Shown one piece after another: positions 1 to 7,364 of a stretch of DNA of 36,489 bases (positions are counted from its first letter, which is position 1; each line of letters opens with the position of its first letter). The position numbers and the translations under genes are program-made. The DNA is from Candidatus Daviesbacteria bacterium (GTDB taxonomy: Bacteria > Patescibacteriota > Microgenomatia > Daviesbacterales > UBA10151), in assembly GCA_016183305.1 (NCBI GenBank), contig JACPEW010000007.1:1-36489 (forward strand), in the 5' to 3' direction. Below the pieces are notes generated by a model. The model ran no database searches, had not been told where the DNA came from, and worked only from the letters and a program-made list of their open reading frames with translations.

Positions 1-97
1 ATGAAGATCCTGTTTTGGTTGTTCTAACCCTCACTCCTAAATTGTACAGCTTAGTATGTACACACAGAAGGTCAATTGGATGATTGGATTGTTGTAA

Positions 98-244
98 CAA
101 GTAATTGATTTTTTAAGAGGAAAATTTAGCAGAAGCCAGGATAATATTGAGGCCGAATTAAAAAGACTGCTTGATCAATATCTAGATACAAAATTACACA
201 TGGAATTTGTGGGTGAACGGCCTGCTAGATTATTAGCTTCTTAG
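98..244 (+). pseudogene. Unidentified 3' gene remnant
   Basis: An open frame without a start codon runs from 98 to a TAG at 242-244 and encodes about 48 residues with a charged helical stretch (EAELKRLLDQYLDTKL). Upstream bases show other short open pieces with stops between them, so this looks like the tail of a decayed gene. I do not recognise the family. No other feature is visible in 1-294. Confidence 0.25.
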
Positions 245-294
245 CAGATTAATATTATTATATTCTCTATTTTATTCAGCTACAAGTTAATAAA

Positions 295-2064
295 CTACCA
301 AATTCTCTTTTTGAGTATCCCGGGTAGGTTTACGCCTGGCCTTTTTGCAAGTAGTCCTGATACTGATTCACCAGGTGGTCTGCCATACCAAGTATCGGTA
401 GCTTGGCCAATAGCGCCAGCCCCTCTTCCTACCCCTCCAGTAAACTGGCCATAATATCCTTGTCCGCTTCTAGTTTCAGCTCCAATTTCTTGTCCAATCA
501 TTTGTCCTGCTTGGCTGGCTCTGCCAACTGCTCTACATATTATATCAGGAATGGCAGGAGTGGCAAGCAAAGCCCCAAATGCCAATAACATTCTAATAAA
601 AGATAAATTCAGTCCACCGAATAGGGGTATGGTATGGTTATCTGTTGGGTTTAAGACGCTAGTAATTCCAAAAAAGCCTCCTCCATCACTGGTAGGCCCA
701 AATAAGTATGCAGCAAAATAGAACACTGCATAAACAGCTGGAAAAGCTAAAACATTACAAAGCATACTTAAAATCCAGCCTGTAATAATATTTTGTCTGC
801 CTGGTAGGGACGCAAAAAGAAATTGAAAAGGTGCAGAAATAGTTAAAAAGATAATGTTGAGGTAATTGGTAATTAGCTTTAGGAGTAATTTAAACATAGT
901 ATAAATTAAAACTGCAATGGCTATAAAAAAGAGTACCAAACCAAAGGTAAAGGCGGGATCAAGATAAGCAACAGCACCCAAACCTATACCTGTCAATAAC
1001 CCTCCTGCTATGCCACCAACCAAACTGCATACAGGGGCACCAATTGCACCTAGGGCTGCACCTACTCCTGGTAAGACAAGTGTAGGAAATCCTATGCAAC
1101 CTGCTAGACCCGCTAATGAACCAATCGGACTTCCTAACGAATTACCCGCTGAAAAACCTAATATTGCTGCAAACAACCTTGTATAAAAAGTAACGGTAGT
1201 ATTAAAGTGATTCATAATAGCCCCCATTGCATTGCCAATATCTCCATGTGAAATTTGGCCAACAAATCTACTGAATATAGAAACAACACTTTCATTAGAA
1301 ATATCCTGAACAAGCTTTGGAGAAGCTCCTGGTTGGGCAGCGCTAAAATAATAACCTACAACATTAACCCCCAAAAAAGCTGTATCAGTAAGCAGTGAAG
1401 CAAAAAAATAACTTAAAGTAATCATAATTAAACCAATTACTAAGCCTGGTAAAGCTGCCTGGGCTGTAATGACTGTTTGAGGGTTTAGTTTATTTCTAAA
1501 TAAGACCATAAACCCAATAATTAGAAAAATAATAATCATCAAAACATAAGAAATATTTCTCGACACTTGCCATAAGCTTAAAATTGGGTTTAAAACTTGA
1601 GATCCTGATCCTGCTACTTGAGCTTGAGCTTCTCTAACTATCCCGAAATTTCCTGAAATTGAGGCAACATAATCTGCTGTTCTGACAGGAGGATTTTGGT
1701 ATAAAGCTACAACCAGTCCTGTAACAGCTCCTAAAGTTCCTCCAGAAAAATTAGTTTGAGAGAGAACAGGAACTCCTTGTAATACCCCCTGAGCATCTTT
1801 GGTTAGTTTATAACTTAAACAAGGCTGTCCAATCACTGATTGTCCTATTGCTAAACAAGAAAAAGAATGGAATAAATTATTTACTAAAAGATCAGTATAA
1901 ATAGGGGACGTAGGTGAAACATAAGCTGGTAGATTGTAGGTAGTAGAGGGAAGGGTAGTAGCAGCTGAGGGTGTAGCAACTGGTGAGGCAGCAAATGAGG
2001 GAGTAACTAAAACAAATAACAATAAAAAGCTTGTGGCAAATAAGCAGACAAATTTAGTAAACAT
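295..2064 (-). CDS. VirB6/TrbL-like polytopic membrane protein
   Basis: A 589-residue protein with a cleavable-looking signal peptide (residues 1-26, ending SFAA), a Ser/Thr/Pro-rich extracytoplasmic stretch to about 160, then roughly eight hydrophobic helices from about 170 to 515, including glycine-rich helices at 310-365, and a Gly/Gln-rich hydrophilic tail. This layout is that of VirB6/TrbL-type inner-membrane channel subunits of type IV secretion-like machines. It is the last gene of a minus-strand run with four VirB2-like pilin genes immediately upstream, which supports a joint role in a pilus or secretion complex. No ATPase (VirB4/VirB11/VirD4) is visible nearby. The family call rests on topology and context; sequence identity to VirB6 cannot be tested here. 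Confidence 0.6.
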   Translation of the reverse strand: MFTKFVCLFATSFLLLFVLVTPSFAASPVATPSAATTLPSTTYNLPAYVSPTSPIYTDLLVNNLFHSFSCLAIGQSVIGQPCLSYKLTKDAQGVLQGVPVLSQTNFSGGTLGAVTGLVVALYQNPPVRTADYVASISGNFGIVREAQAQVAGSGSQVLNPILSLWQVSRNISYVLMIIIFLIIGFMVLFRNKLNPQTVITAQAALPGLVIGLIMITLSYFFASLLTDTAFLGVNVVGYYFSAAQPGASPKLVQDISNESVVSIFSRFVGQISHGDIGNAMGAIMNHFNTTVTFYTRLFAAILGFSAGNSLGSPIGSLAGLAGCIGFPTLVLPGVGAALGAIGAPVCSLVGGIAGGLLTGIGLGAVAYLDPAFTFGLVLFFIAIAVLIYTMFKLLLKLITNYLNIIFLTISAPFQFLFASLPGRQNIITGWILSMLCNVLAFPAVYAVFYFAAYLFGPTSDGGGFFGITSVLNPTDNHTIPLFGGLNLSFIRMLLAFGALLATPAIPDIICRAVGRASQAGQMIGQEIGAETRSGQGYYGQFTGGVGRGAGAIGQATDTWYGRPPGESVSGLLAKRPGVNLPGILKKRIW

Positions 2065-2115
2065 CTTAATTGTTATTTATTCTAGCGTATCTTTTTTTAG
2101 GCAAAATTGCAACAG

Positions 2116-2436
2116 TTATGGTTGGCAAAATGGTAAAGTCTTTGGATCTCCGCATAAAGCTTTGATATTAAATATTGTAATATCAATTCCAGTAAAGCCT
2201 GCAATTAGTTGCAGAATAAGCCAGGCAATAGCCATAAAAAGTATTCCCAATAAAGCCCAAGTAGTAACAGCATGGGCTGATTGAATGGCTTTAGGTTCTC
2301 CTCCGGAAGTAAGGTACTTAAACCCTGCCCAAACCAGCATAACCAATAAAGCTATAAAACCCAGCCCTGCAAATACAGAAATAATATTTCCCACCATCTC
2401 TTCAAACTCATTTAATCCTGCAGGATCTGGTCCCAT
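2116..2436 (-). CDS. VirB2/TrbC-like small pilin (two-helix)
   Basis: A 106-residue protein with two hydrophobic helices (about 16-40 and 58-82) separated by the loop KYLTSGGEPKAIQSAH, which matches the TSGG-(D/E)-x-(E/K)-A loop of all pilin-like genes in this window. Unlike its neighbours it has no signal peptide; the first helix itself may act as the membrane anchor. It ends in a Cys-containing tail. The ATG at 2436 has no Shine-Dalgarno sequence but lies 6 nt behind a TTGACC-17-TAAGCT promoter, so a leaderless mRNA is likely. It lies 51 bp upstream of the VirB6-like gene. Confidence 0.65.
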   Translation of the reverse strand: MGPDPAGLNEFEEMVGNIISVFAGLGFIALLVMLVWAGFKYLTSGGEPKAIQSAHAVTTWALLGILFMAIAWLILQLIAGFTGIDITIFNIKALCGDPKTLPFCQP

Positions 2437-2442
2437 ATTTTT

Positions 2443-2471
2443 AGCTTAACATCATTATTTTTAAGGGTCAA
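2443..2471 (-). promoter_or_regulatory. Promoter, leaderless type, of the small pilin gene
   Basis: On the minus strand TTGACC (2466-2471), a 17-bp spacer and TAAGCT (2443-2448) are followed by 6 nt and then the ATG at 2436. The -10 box is weak (TANNNT only), but the geometry is identical to other promoters in this window. Confidence 0.45.
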
Positions 2472-2482
2472 TGAGGATATAT

Positions 2483-2814
2483 TTAGATTCCCGGGGCATT
2501 AGGATCAGGTGCTGGGATAGTTAGGTTAAACAGGTCTAGCCCGGTAAATCTGGCAGCTACATTAGCTAAAGCAAAAGCAACAGCCAGTACTGCCAAACCA
2601 ATCAAGGCATTAATAATCCTGCCTCTGGCTTTACCAACAGCTTCTTTATCCCCTCCAGAGGTAATCCATTCAAAAGCTTCAGGATATTATTAATAGCATT
2701 ACCAAGAGTGGTAAAGCCCCTTGAGGGCGGTGTAATTACAATATCTGCTGCCAATACCTGGACAGGAGTTAAAAAGGAAAATATTGCAGAGCCTAAAATT
2801 GCCAATTCCTTCAT
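2483..2814 (-). pseudogene. Pilin-like gene, copy 2, broken by an internal deletion
   Basis: The start ATG at 2814 gives a signal peptide and the mature start (ADIVITPPSRGFTTLGN), then INNILK. At about 2678 the sequence jumps straight to the part encoding AFEWITSGGDKEAVGKA, but in another frame. The tail then reads correctly to a TAA at 2483-2485. The piece lost corresponds to the first transmembrane helix found in every intact paralogue. The last 141 bp of shared sequence are identical to copy 1 at 2873-3013. It begins 3 bp after copy 1. Assembly collapse is an alternative explanation. Confidence 0.6.
2538..2678 (-). repeat. 141-bp direct repeat, unit 2 (pilin C-terminal half)
   Basis: By eye 2538-2678 is identical base for base to 2873-3013, offset 335 bp. 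It encodes the TSGG loop and second helix of the pilin copies. Identity drops sharply at both ends. Confidence 0.85.
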
Positions 2815-2817
2815 AAT

Positions 2818-3256
2818 TTATAATCCAGGAGCTCCACGGTCAGGAGCTGGGATGGTTAAATCAAACAGATTCAGCCCGGTAAATCTGGCAGCTACATTAG
2901 CTAAAGCAAAAGCAACAGCCAGTACTGCCAAACCAATCAAGGCATTAATAATCCTGCCTCTGGCTTTACCAACAGCTTCTTTATCCCCTCCAGAGGTAAT
3001 CCATTCAAAAGCTATTACCAAGAGTGGTAAAGCCCCTTTGAGGAGCAATTACACCAACTTTGGCTGATTGGCATGTGCCTTTTGTAGGGTCTGCAGGTGC
3101 TTGGTTTGGTCTGCAGAACAAATCTGGATTTGCACAGTCATTGGTTATTGCTAGATCACAGGGGTCGTTTACATTCTTAGCAAATACACTGGAAGTATTA
3201 AATAAGGCAAAAAAGACAAAAGTAAATACGGTTCCTAATACCAGTAATTTTTTCAT
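2818..3256 (-). pseudogene. Pilin-like gene, copy 1, broken by an internal deletion
   Basis: ATG 3256 opens a signal peptide (MKKLLVLGTVFTFVFF...SVFAK) and a Cys-rich mature region of about 45 residues, similar in layout to the intact pilin at 3528-4205. After GFTTLGN the frame meets a stop within SF, and the pilin sequence resumes in another frame as AFEWITSGGDKE to the TAA at 2818-2820. As in copy 2, the first transmembrane helix is missing and the right-hand junction falls at the same bases (AGCTTTTGAATGG). Which product, if any, is made is unknown. An in-frame restart at a non-ATG codon near 3048 would give a 76-residue second-helix protein. Confidence 0.6.
2873..3013 (-). repeat. 141-bp direct repeat, unit 1 (pilin C-terminal half)
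   Basis: Partner of 2538-2678. The high identity against divergent flanks suggests recent duplication or gene conversion limited to the C-terminal half of the pilin gene. Confidence 0.85.
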
Positions 3257-3265
3257 TACAATATA

Positions 3266-3295
3266 ATCGTAGTCATAATAGACTTCACTTGTCAA
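3266..3295 (-). promoter_or_regulatory. Promoter of pilin copy 1
   Basis: Minus strand TTGACA (3290-3295), 18-bp spacer, TACGAT (3266-3271), then 9 nt to the ATG at 3256. The leader would be only 2-3 nt. Confidence 0.4.
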
Positions 3296-3353
3296 GTGTC
3301 ACTCTGTGCGTGATTTAAGATCAAATAACAGATCCCTGTACGAATTTCGCAGC

Positions 3354-3445
3354 TGTCATTGCGAGGAGCGAGTCTTCGAGCGACGTGGCAATCTAGATTA
3401 GTAAAGATTCCCACGCTCGGCCTTTGGCCTCGCTCGGGATGACAA
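3354..3445. repeat. Intergenic palindromic repeat (GTCATTGCGAGG/GGGATGACA type)
   Basis: Begins TGTCATTGCGAGGAGCGA and ends GCTCGGGATGACAA, with internal short palindromes. Variants occur at 5309, 14099, 16983, 18570, 20306, 21828, 26862 and in part at 29846 and 32645. The open frame across it (3292-3543, minus) is repeat-derived and not called as a gene. The rest of 3257-3527 holds the promoter of copy 1 and nothing else recognised. Confidence 0.75.
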
Positions 3446-3527
3446 GAAATGCGAAACTTGTGTTTTTGTTTCCCATAGGGTAGTTTTCCTACCCTATGTA
3501 GCACCCACGTAACATTACTTGTCAAGT

Positions 3528-4205
3528 TTAATGGCCCTGACATTCTTTTGCAGGATCTGCGATATAACCGCCTGGTCCGCCTTTGGGGGTTCCATCAGAG
3601 CAAATGACTCTCTCGATTTGGCCCTGTGCGTTTCTAAAAACCTTAATATTTTCTTTAAAAAAGGTAAATCCTGTAAATATTCCTAGGACCCTAATAATGA
3701 CAAATGCTACAGCAAAAAGAAGAATACCAATGATGGCATGAAGAATCCTTTTTTGGGCGGAAGCAATTTTTTCTTTATCCCCTCCGGAGGTAATCCATTC
3801 AAAAGCTGCCCAGATAAACATGAAGACTAATACTATCCCTGCTATAGAAAATAGCAAAGCTATAAAATTAGTTAAAAACTGGCTGATAGCCCCAGCTCCT
3901 GTTGGATTATTCCCAATAAGTCCTCCTAAGGCTCCTGGAACCTGGATTATGCCGAAAACTTTACCTACAGCTGATACAGGCAAACAGGCGTATAGACGTT
4001 TTGTTTTAGTAATTGCATCAAATTTAGGTTTACCGTCAGATTCGAAATCTGGTTGGCAGGCAAAACTGTTGCCCTGAGGATCATTTTTGCAAGTATCTCC
4101 TTTCTCGCATGGACCTAATGGATCTCTCTCTGCAGCAAAAACAGAATTAGTGCTAAGCAAAAAAACAACACATGTTACTAATAAAAGAAGATTTTTTTTA
4201 AGCAT
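3528..4205 (-). CDS. Secreted pilin-like protein (VirB2/TrbC type) with Cys-rich N-terminal domain
   Basis: 225 residues: signal peptide 1-24 (ending SVFAA), a hydrophilic domain with four cysteines (about 33-75), a glycine-rich segment, helix 1 (about 110-138), the loop AAFEWITSGGDKEKIASAQK, helix 2 (about 155-178), and a tail with one cysteine. It is the intact member of the pilin set here and the reference for judging the broken copies. On the minus strand a TATAAT (4220-4225) and a GAGG-like Shine-Dalgarno precede the ATG at 4205, so it has a normal 5' leader. It is the first gene of the minus-strand cluster that ends with the VirB6-like gene. Assembly into a pilus is inferred from family topology only. 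Confidence 0.65.
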   Translation of the reverse strand: MLKKNLLLLVTCVVFLLSTNSVFAAERDPLGPCEKGDTCKNDPQGNSFACQPDFESDGKPKFDAITKTKRLYACLPVSAVGKVFGIIQVPGALGGLIGNNPTGAGAISQFLTNFIALLFSIAGIVLVFMFIWAAFEWITSGGDKEKIASAQKRILHAIIGILLFAVAFVIIRVLGIFTGFTFFKENIKVFRNAQGQIERVICSDGTPKGGPGGYIADPAKECQGH

Positions 4206-4305
4206 TGAAACCTCTTTAAATTATATTACCACAAAATTCATACTTATTTCTTACTTTATTTACATTCTTCTAACTTGTTCAGAACCTAAAATAAAGGCTC
4301 AAAAT

Positions 4306-5214
4306 ATGAAGAGTCCTGAAAGAAAAATAGAGGAACCTACCTCCTTAATAGGTAGAAGAGAAACCCTTGTTACCAGGTTAACTAAAGAGTATAAACATTG
4401 TAGAGCAATCGTAATTGCTGCTGGTGGGTTTGCTTTATCATTATCACTGGTAGCATGCTCTGGAGAGAGTGATAGCACTACACCAACTATTTATGCTAAT
4501 GGCGGTCATCCTGAAACTGCTACTGTCACGCCTGCTGCTACCGCGACTGCCACAGAAACTGTCACACCTACTCCTACCCATACTCCAACCCCAACTTTTA
4601 CCCCTTCTTCTACGCCTGATATAGATGGTACTGTTAGAGCCAGGTTAACTGCCTCTGCTACTGTTCCGTCTACGCCTGATATTCCTAGTACGGTTCGCGC
4701 TATTTTAACACCTGGCCCTGCTGCGTCTCCACCCACTTCAGCCCCTGTTCCTCCTGGTGTGGTGATAGTACCTATTCCTCAAGTAAACCCTGGGCCTGAT
4801 CGTGACGTAATAGTGGTTAAGCCTGAGGTTGTTAAACCAGAAGTGGTAAAACCAGAGATTGTAAAAGTACCAGAAATAGTTACAGTACAAGTACCTGTTG
4901 AAGCCACACCTAATCCTGACATTATTAGTTTACACAAAAAGGATTTTTATGATGATGTAGAAAGAAGGGCGCAAAAGATAGCAGAAGATAAAACCTTAGA
5001 GATTAAGCAAAAAGCAGAGGCGGAAGCAAAAGCTCAAATTGAAGCTGCTAAAAAAGCAGAAGAGGAGGCAAAAAGGGCTAAGATTGCTGCTGAGACCAGG
5101 CCTTGGAGTTTTGATTGGACATCTGGCCTTATTGCTGGCGCTGTGGGTTTGGGTCTTGGGGCAGCAGAAGTCTGGAGAGGATTAAAAACAAATAAATGGT
5201 TTATTATTAAGTAA
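4306..5214 (+). CDS. Putative lipoprotein with proline-rich stalk, coiled coil and C-terminal membrane segment
   Basis: Called from ATG 4306 (302 residues); the frame is open upstream to 4087, but that part overlaps the divergent pilin gene and has no signal features. A hydrophobic segment ending in the lipobox-like LVAC puts the lipid-bearing cysteine at residue 51, after an unusually long 33-residue cytoplasmic-like start. Then come a Thr/Pro-rich stalk with an imperfect repeat (STPDI..TVRA..LT twice), a KPEVV repeat, a 50-residue Ala/Glu/Lys coiled coil (about 215-265) and a glycine-rich helix near the C-terminus. It resembles a surface stalk or spanning protein; no enzyme domain is seen. 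It is divergent from the pilin cluster with a 100-bp shared upstream region. Confidence 0.6.
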   Translation: MKSPERKIEEPTSLIGRRETLVTRLTKEYKHCRAIVIAAGGFALSLSLVACSGESDSTTPTIYANGGHPETATVTPAATATATETVTPTPTHTPTPTFTPSSTPDIDGTVRARLTASATVPSTPDIPSTVRAILTPGPAASPPTSAPVPPGVVIVPIPQVNPGPDRDVIVVKPEVVKPEVVKPEIVKVPEIVTVQVPVEATPNPDIISLHKKDFYDDVERRAQKIAEDKTLEIKQKAEAEAKAQIEAAKKAEEEAKRAKIAAETRPWSFDWTSGLIAGAVGLGLGAAEVWRGLKTNKWFIIK

Positions 5215-5308
5215 ATTTGACCGCTATTGACAAATTTCCCCTCATTTGTGTTCTAATAAACTTGTAGCGAAATAATTATATCTCAAATTTGATTTAAATA
5301 AATTGATT

Positions 5309-5357
5309 TGTCATTACGAGGAGTTCCGCCTTGCGAACAGAGGGATATGGCAATTTG
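5309..5357. repeat. Intergenic palindromic repeat, degenerate copy
   Basis: TTGTCATTACGAGGAG at the left and ATATGGCAATTTGC at the right match the two halves of the repeat family. It lies between the lipoprotein gene and the broken gene at 5410. Confidence 0.6.
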
Positions 5358-5409
5358 CTATTTATCCTATAATTTAGTAAAATCTGTGTGGAATTAGTTT
5401 TTTAAACTT

Positions 5410-6515
5410 ATGTCAGAACGATTAAAGCCAACAGATGTTCCGGGACAGTCTGGAAGTATTCAAAATACCCGTCGAATAATTGATGCTTTAATTTAAGCAT
5501 ACCTCATTTTCCGGTACAGACGCTGGAGAACTTCTTATCGGTTTAGACAGATTAGAAGCGGAAACAGAAGCAGAAAAAGTATTAAAAGCTCCTCAAGTTC
5601 AAGATGCCCTCGGAGTCGTATCTTCTATACTTGCAAAAGGTTTTATTTCAAAGAATCAGCCGATAGCTTTTCCGCTCGTTTAAGTGACCCTGCAACAGCA
5701 GAGGTATTGAAAAGAGAAGTCCTCCCTAAAGGGATAGGAAGAAGAAGATTTTTGGTGGGTGCAGGAATATTAACAGCAGGAATTGGGCTTATTTCTATTT
5801 TTACAATTGAAGAAGCTAATCGTCAAAAGGCTGCTCATCAGGAAGCAGAACGAGCAGCAGTCGTCCGCGAAGCAGCTAATCCTATAATGATAGAGCGTGC
5901 TAAGGAACTCATTGGTAAGGATTTCTTAGGGATAGAAGCTGTAAGAAATATGGAAAGCAAGCTTAAGGGAGTAGGAATTAATGTTGAGTTTTTATTAAAT
6001 AACCTTCCTTCATTCCTCTATTACAGAGGAAGACTTACAAACAGCTAAGGCTTTTAGTGAAATGCTGGTTCTTAGGCCGGAGGCAATGTTAAGAGGTGGC
6101 AGAGAAGTTCCGCTGACCATGATTGAGTTTAGGGAATTATTCCGCAAAGACCCACTGGGAAAAATGCAGGCAGTAGTTCATTCTTTTAGAACCGATGCTA
6201 ATGATTGGTATAAGGGAGAAAAATTTGCAACTGGCGCCGGAGAAATAAAACTAGGCTGGTCACTAGTTAAAAAGAAAGGGTGCCAGAAATGCATCTGTAA
6301 AACGCAGAACTGGTACAGAAGCCGTTTACGATGAACTCCTTTACTATGTGAATACGGGAGAAAGGCTTCTTCCGGTTAAATACGATTGGACGCAAACCCG
6401 CACGTCCGTTGGTTATCTGGTGTACGTGAGTAGCTTCGGCTCGGGTGGTCTGAATGTGTACAGCGACTCGCCTGGGCGCTCGCTCTCCGGCTTCGGTGTG
6501 TGTCCTTCCCGGTAG
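5410..6515 (+). pseudogene. Multiply frameshifted gene with a possible DGR variable (C-type lectin-like) tail
   Basis: Read across frames, one protein of about 365 residues appears: MSERLKPTDVPGQSGSIQ..., a charged helical part, a membrane helix after GRRRFLVGAG (near 5750), another helical part, and a C-terminal piece ending SFGSGGLNVYSDSPGR...GFGVCPSR with TAG at 6513-6515. Frames change near 5494, 5660-5695, 6015 and 6280, so the gene is inactive as it stands. The C-terminal piece resembles the variable C-terminal domains that I recall for retroelement-diversified proteins of this bacterial group (GLxV-x-S..P....GVxPSR). Codon use shifts strongly there (see the next entry). No reverse transcriptase or template repeat is seen in the window. 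Confidence 0.55.
6408..6512 (+). other. Adenine-poor segment, candidate DGR variable region
   Basis: Only 9 of the 102 bases 6411-6512 are A, in AT-rich DNA, and in the coding frame a run of codons has the form NNC (TAC, AGC, TTC, GGC, TAC, AGC, GAC, CGC, CTC, TCC, GGC, TTC). This is the pattern left when AAC codons of a template are mutated at adenines by a diversity-generating retroelement. The call is an inference; the matching template is not in the window. Confidence 0.45.
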
Positions 6516-6635
6516 TTTAGGTACTTGATCCCTTGGACTCTTGGTTCTTTTGGTTCCTTAGTTTTTGTCCACTTCTTACTCAAAACCCACTGGTTTCTGT
6601 CAACAGAAATGTCAGTACTGAGCGAAGTGAATGTA

Positions 6636-6664
6636 TTGACAAATATATAGACATAAACTACAAT
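6636..6664 (+). promoter_or_regulatory. Promoter of the Phd/VapC pair
   Basis: TTGACA (6636-6641), 17-bp spacer, TACAAT (6659-6664), then 9 nt to the antitoxin ATG at 6674, leaving a leader of about 2-3 nt. Confidence 0.6.
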
Positions 6665-6673
6665 ATTTGTATT

Positions 6674-6946
6674 ATGTTGAATACTGTCACAGTAACCGCC
6701 AGGGATATACTCAGAAACTACAAAGAAGTTTTTGGTAAAGTCAAAAAGACCAAACAACCTGCTGTGGTGTTTGTCCAAAAAGAGCCTCAAGTAGCAATTA
6801 TCTCTTTAGATGATTTGGAAAAACTTAAGGTTCTGAAAAATAAACAATCCACCAAAGCCCTTTTAGATCTGGCTGGCATTATTCCCAAAGGAAGTGGCTT
6901 ACCGGCTGATTTATCCGAAAGGCACGATGAATACACCTGGGACTAA
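6674..6946 (+). CDS. Type II antitoxin, Phd/YefM family
   Basis: 90 residues starting MLNTVTVTARDILRNYKEVF. The N-terminal part (about 1-55) has the Phd/YefM fold signature: a start strand with TARDILRNYK, then QPAVVFVQKEPQVAIISLDDLEKL, which matches the usual 'pVVItr.gkPvavLvs.eeye.L'. The C-terminal third is the likely toxin-binding arm. Start chosen at ATG 6674 because the frame is open further upstream only through unrelated sequence and because the promoter fits. It overlaps the toxin gene by 20 bp, typical of coupled pairs, and probably represses its own promoter. Confidence 0.8.
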   Translation: MLNTVTVTARDILRNYKEVFGKVKKTKQPAVVFVQKEPQVAIISLDDLEKLKVLKNKQSTKALLDLAGIIPKGSGLPADLSERHDEYTWD

Positions 6947-7364
6947 GAAACCATTAGTTGTAGTAGGAGATACCGACGGTCTGATTGCTATTCTGTATGA
7001 AGGTGACTTGCATCACCAAAAAGCTGTTGAAACTGTTTCCAAGCTACTTGCCCGTGATGCCCAGGTCATCTTTCCTCTGACAACTATTACAGAAACTATT
7101 ACTACACTGATCCGCAAACTTAATCAACCTGATTTGGCTGCCCGCGTAGTAGAGAGAATAACCAATGGGTTGTTAGCAGTTGAAAATACAGATACTGATA
7201 TGCTGGATGAAGCCTTAAAAGTATTTGATCCAAAAGGCAGCAAGAAAAAAACAATCTTTGATGCTATGGTGGTGGCTACTGCAAAAAAGCTGGACACTAG
7301 TGTTATCTTCTCCATGGATGACTGGTACTGCAAACTCGGTTTTACTTTAGCAGTTAAGTTATGA
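6927..7364 (+). CDS. PIN-domain toxin, VapC-like
   Basis: 145 residues from ATG 6927. The PIN-fold acidic residues are visible: VVVGDTDGLIA at the start, the Glu of TTITETITTLI in the middle, and KTIFDAMVVATAKKLDTSVIFSMDDW at the end with the conserved Asp pair. PIN toxins are Mg-dependent ribonucleases that usually cut tRNA or rRNA. The start overlaps the antitoxin gene by 20 bp. Its 3' end overlaps the convergent ATPase gene by 11 bp. Confidence 0.8.
   Translation: MNTPGTKKPLVVVGDTDGLIAILYEGDLHHQKAVETVSKLLARDAQVIFPLTTITETITTLIRKLNQPDLAARVVERITNGLLAVENTDTDMLDEALKVFDPKGSKKKTIFDAMVVATAKKLDTSVIFSMDDWYCKLGFTLAVKL

Noticed and set aside
3292-3543. Open frame on the minus strand, 83 residues (CHPERGQRPSV...)
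   Set aside because: It is the translated intergenic palindromic repeat and has no ribosome-binding site or protein-like pattern.
6413-6790. Minus-strand frame over the variable-region-like tail and the antitoxin promoter
   Set aside because: It is a by-product of the adenine-poor sequence on the other strand and overlaps a real promoter and antitoxin gene.
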